Shown: piece after piece, positions 63,136 through 64,000 of the stretch | Position numbering within the stretch: the first letter of the stretch is position 1 | How the letters are laid out: each line of letters begins with the position of its first letter | DNA from: Bifidobacterium simiarum | GTDB taxonomy: Bacteria > Actinomycetota > Actinomycetes > Actinomycetales > Bifidobacteriaceae | DNA: 64,000 nucleotides | Direction: 5' to 3' | NCBI RefSeq assembly: GCF_002802905.1 | Contig: NZ_PEBK01000001.1 | Span: 310,001-374,000, forward strand | Notes under the pieces: model-generated | Seen by the model: the letters and a program-made list of their open reading frames with translations, nothing else | Databases searched by the model: none | What the model was told of the DNA's origin: nothing | Program-made: the position numbers and the translations under genes

Positions 63136-64000
63136 ATGGGTACCAACGATATCGAACTCTACCGGTCCGACGACGGCTCGGTGCAGCTGGAGGTCAATGT
63201 GCGGGGCGATACCGTGTGGTTGTCGCGTGACCAGATGGCGGAGCTATTTGGGCGCAATAAGTCGACCATATCCAGGCATGTCAGGAACGTATTCGACGAA
63301 GGGGAGCTGAATCACGATGAGTCAGTTGTTGCAAAATTTGCAACAACTGCCGCTGACGGTAAGACCTACATGGTCGATTACTACAATCTTGACGTCGTCA
63401 TATCGGTCGGGTATCGGGTGAAGTCGCAGCGAGGCGTGCAGTTCCGCCGCTGGGCCACCAGTGTGCTGCGCCGGTATCTGATGGAGGGGTACGCCGTCAA
63501 CGAGCGCCGTCTGAACCAGTTGGAGAAGGTCGTCAAAGTGCTGGCCCGCAGTGACGACCGACTCGCCTCCGGCATCGCCGACGTGGTGTCGAGCTACCTG
63601 CCGGGGCTGAACATGCTCCGCGATTATGATGCGCATGCCCTCGATCCGAAGCCCCTGACAGCACCGGTCTGGGAGTTCACGGTCGCGGACGCCCGCGTCA
63701 TGGCGGATCGGTTGCGGAAGGAGTATCCCGACGACACGCTCCTTGGGCAGGAACGCGGGGATGCGCTCGAACGCATCATCGGCGCCGTGTATCAGAGCTT
63801 CGCGGGGCAGGATTTGTATCCGACCGTGGAGGAGAAGGCCGCCCACCTGCTGTATTTCATCGTGAAGGACCATCCTTTCGCCGACGGTAACAAGCGTATG
63901 GCCGCAGCCGCGTTCGTCAGCTTCCTCGAAGGGAACGACGCGGCGTTCGGGAAGGATGGAGGCCCTGTCATCACCAATAACGATCTCGTGGCCATCACGC
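63136..64000 (+). CDS. RhuM-Fic family protein (3' end beyond window)
   Basis: A fusion of an N-terminal RhuM-like domain, whose WLSRDQMAELFGRNKSTISR segment is helix-turn-helix-like, with a C-terminal Fic/DOC domain. The catalytic motif HPFADGNKR is at residues 246-254. Fic proteins transfer AMP or phosphate to target proteins. It starts three bases after the hsdM remnant; such genes are common between hsdM and hsdS in bifidobacterial type I loci. At least 288 residues are visible. No antitoxin is recognised upstream. Confidence 0.85.
   Translation, partial: MGTNDIELYRSDDGSVQLEVNVRGDTVWLSRDQMAELFGRNKSTISRHVRNVFDEGELNHDESVVAKFATTAADGKTYMVDYYNLDVVISVGYRVKSQRGVQFRRWATSVLRRYLMEGYAVNERRLNQLEKVVKVLARSDDRLASGIADVVSSYLPGLNMLRDYDAHALDPKPLTAPVWEFTVADARVMADRLRKEYPDDTLLGQERGDALERIIGAVYQSFAGQDLYPTVEEKAAHLLYFIVKDHPFADGNKRMAAAAFVSFLEGNDAAFGKDGGPVITNNDLVAIT

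Noticed and set aside
63326-63349. Palindrome GTTGTTGCAAA / TTTGCAACAAC inside the RhuM-Fic gene
   Set aside because: It encodes the conserved VVAKFATT segment of RhuM proteins, so protein constraint explains it.

Overview
The window is chromosomal DNA from a Bifidobacterium. It is GC-rich and densely coded. The tmRNA tag reads AKSNRTEFALAA, the L-lactate dehydrogenase is of the bifidobacterial type, and the lexA / LysM protein / nrdR order is the actinobacterial one. The species cannot be fixed from the sequence alone.

Left part (1-18 kb): a partial DUF2252 gene, a GlnA2-like glutamine synthetase, an FNT-family channel, the HrpA helicase, an RsmC-like methyltransferase, HflX and L-lactate dehydrogenase. 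Then come lexA with four SOS boxes, a divergent LysM protein, nrdR, serA and a HelD-like helicase. The intergenic stretches after glnA and ldh carry three long hairpins that share loop sequences while their stems differ, plus short two-hairpin repeats.

Middle (18-33 kb): the division and cell wall (dcw) cluster in the order mraZ-rsmH-ftsL-ftsI-(MurE-like)-murF-mraY-murD-ftsW-murG-murC-ftsQ. A four-repeat MraZ operator precedes mraZ. At the murE position sits a protein that aligns with MurE but has lost the ATP-binding loop and the ligase domain. The cluster stops at ftsQ; ftsA and ftsZ are not here. murG has a strong promoter whose transcript would be leaderless.

Right-centre (33-60.7 kb): a DUF4391-like gene, an AEC permease, an old insertion-sequence end, tmRNA, fructokinase with a ROK regulator, nadK-recN, and a thiamine-salvage operon (TPP riboswitch, thiD, HAD phosphatase, tenA). 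Next is an ABC transporter locus with a winged-helix regulator and one gene in which a truncated permease reads in frame into its ATPase. After it come a D-2-hydroxyacid dehydrogenase, thrC, glyA, proA, nadD, prs, tRNA-Gln, glmU, rsfS, a histidine phosphatase, a membrane-anchored Ser/Thr/Gly-rich protein and tRNA-Ala.

Right end (60.7-64 kb): an accessory region of visibly lower GC. It holds a 23-bp tandem repeat, an array of ten 13-bp motifs in both orientations with largely 21-bp spacing, two small unidentified genes, an hsdM remnant reduced to its ends, and a RhuM-Fic protein running off the window. This looks like a decayed type I restriction locus.
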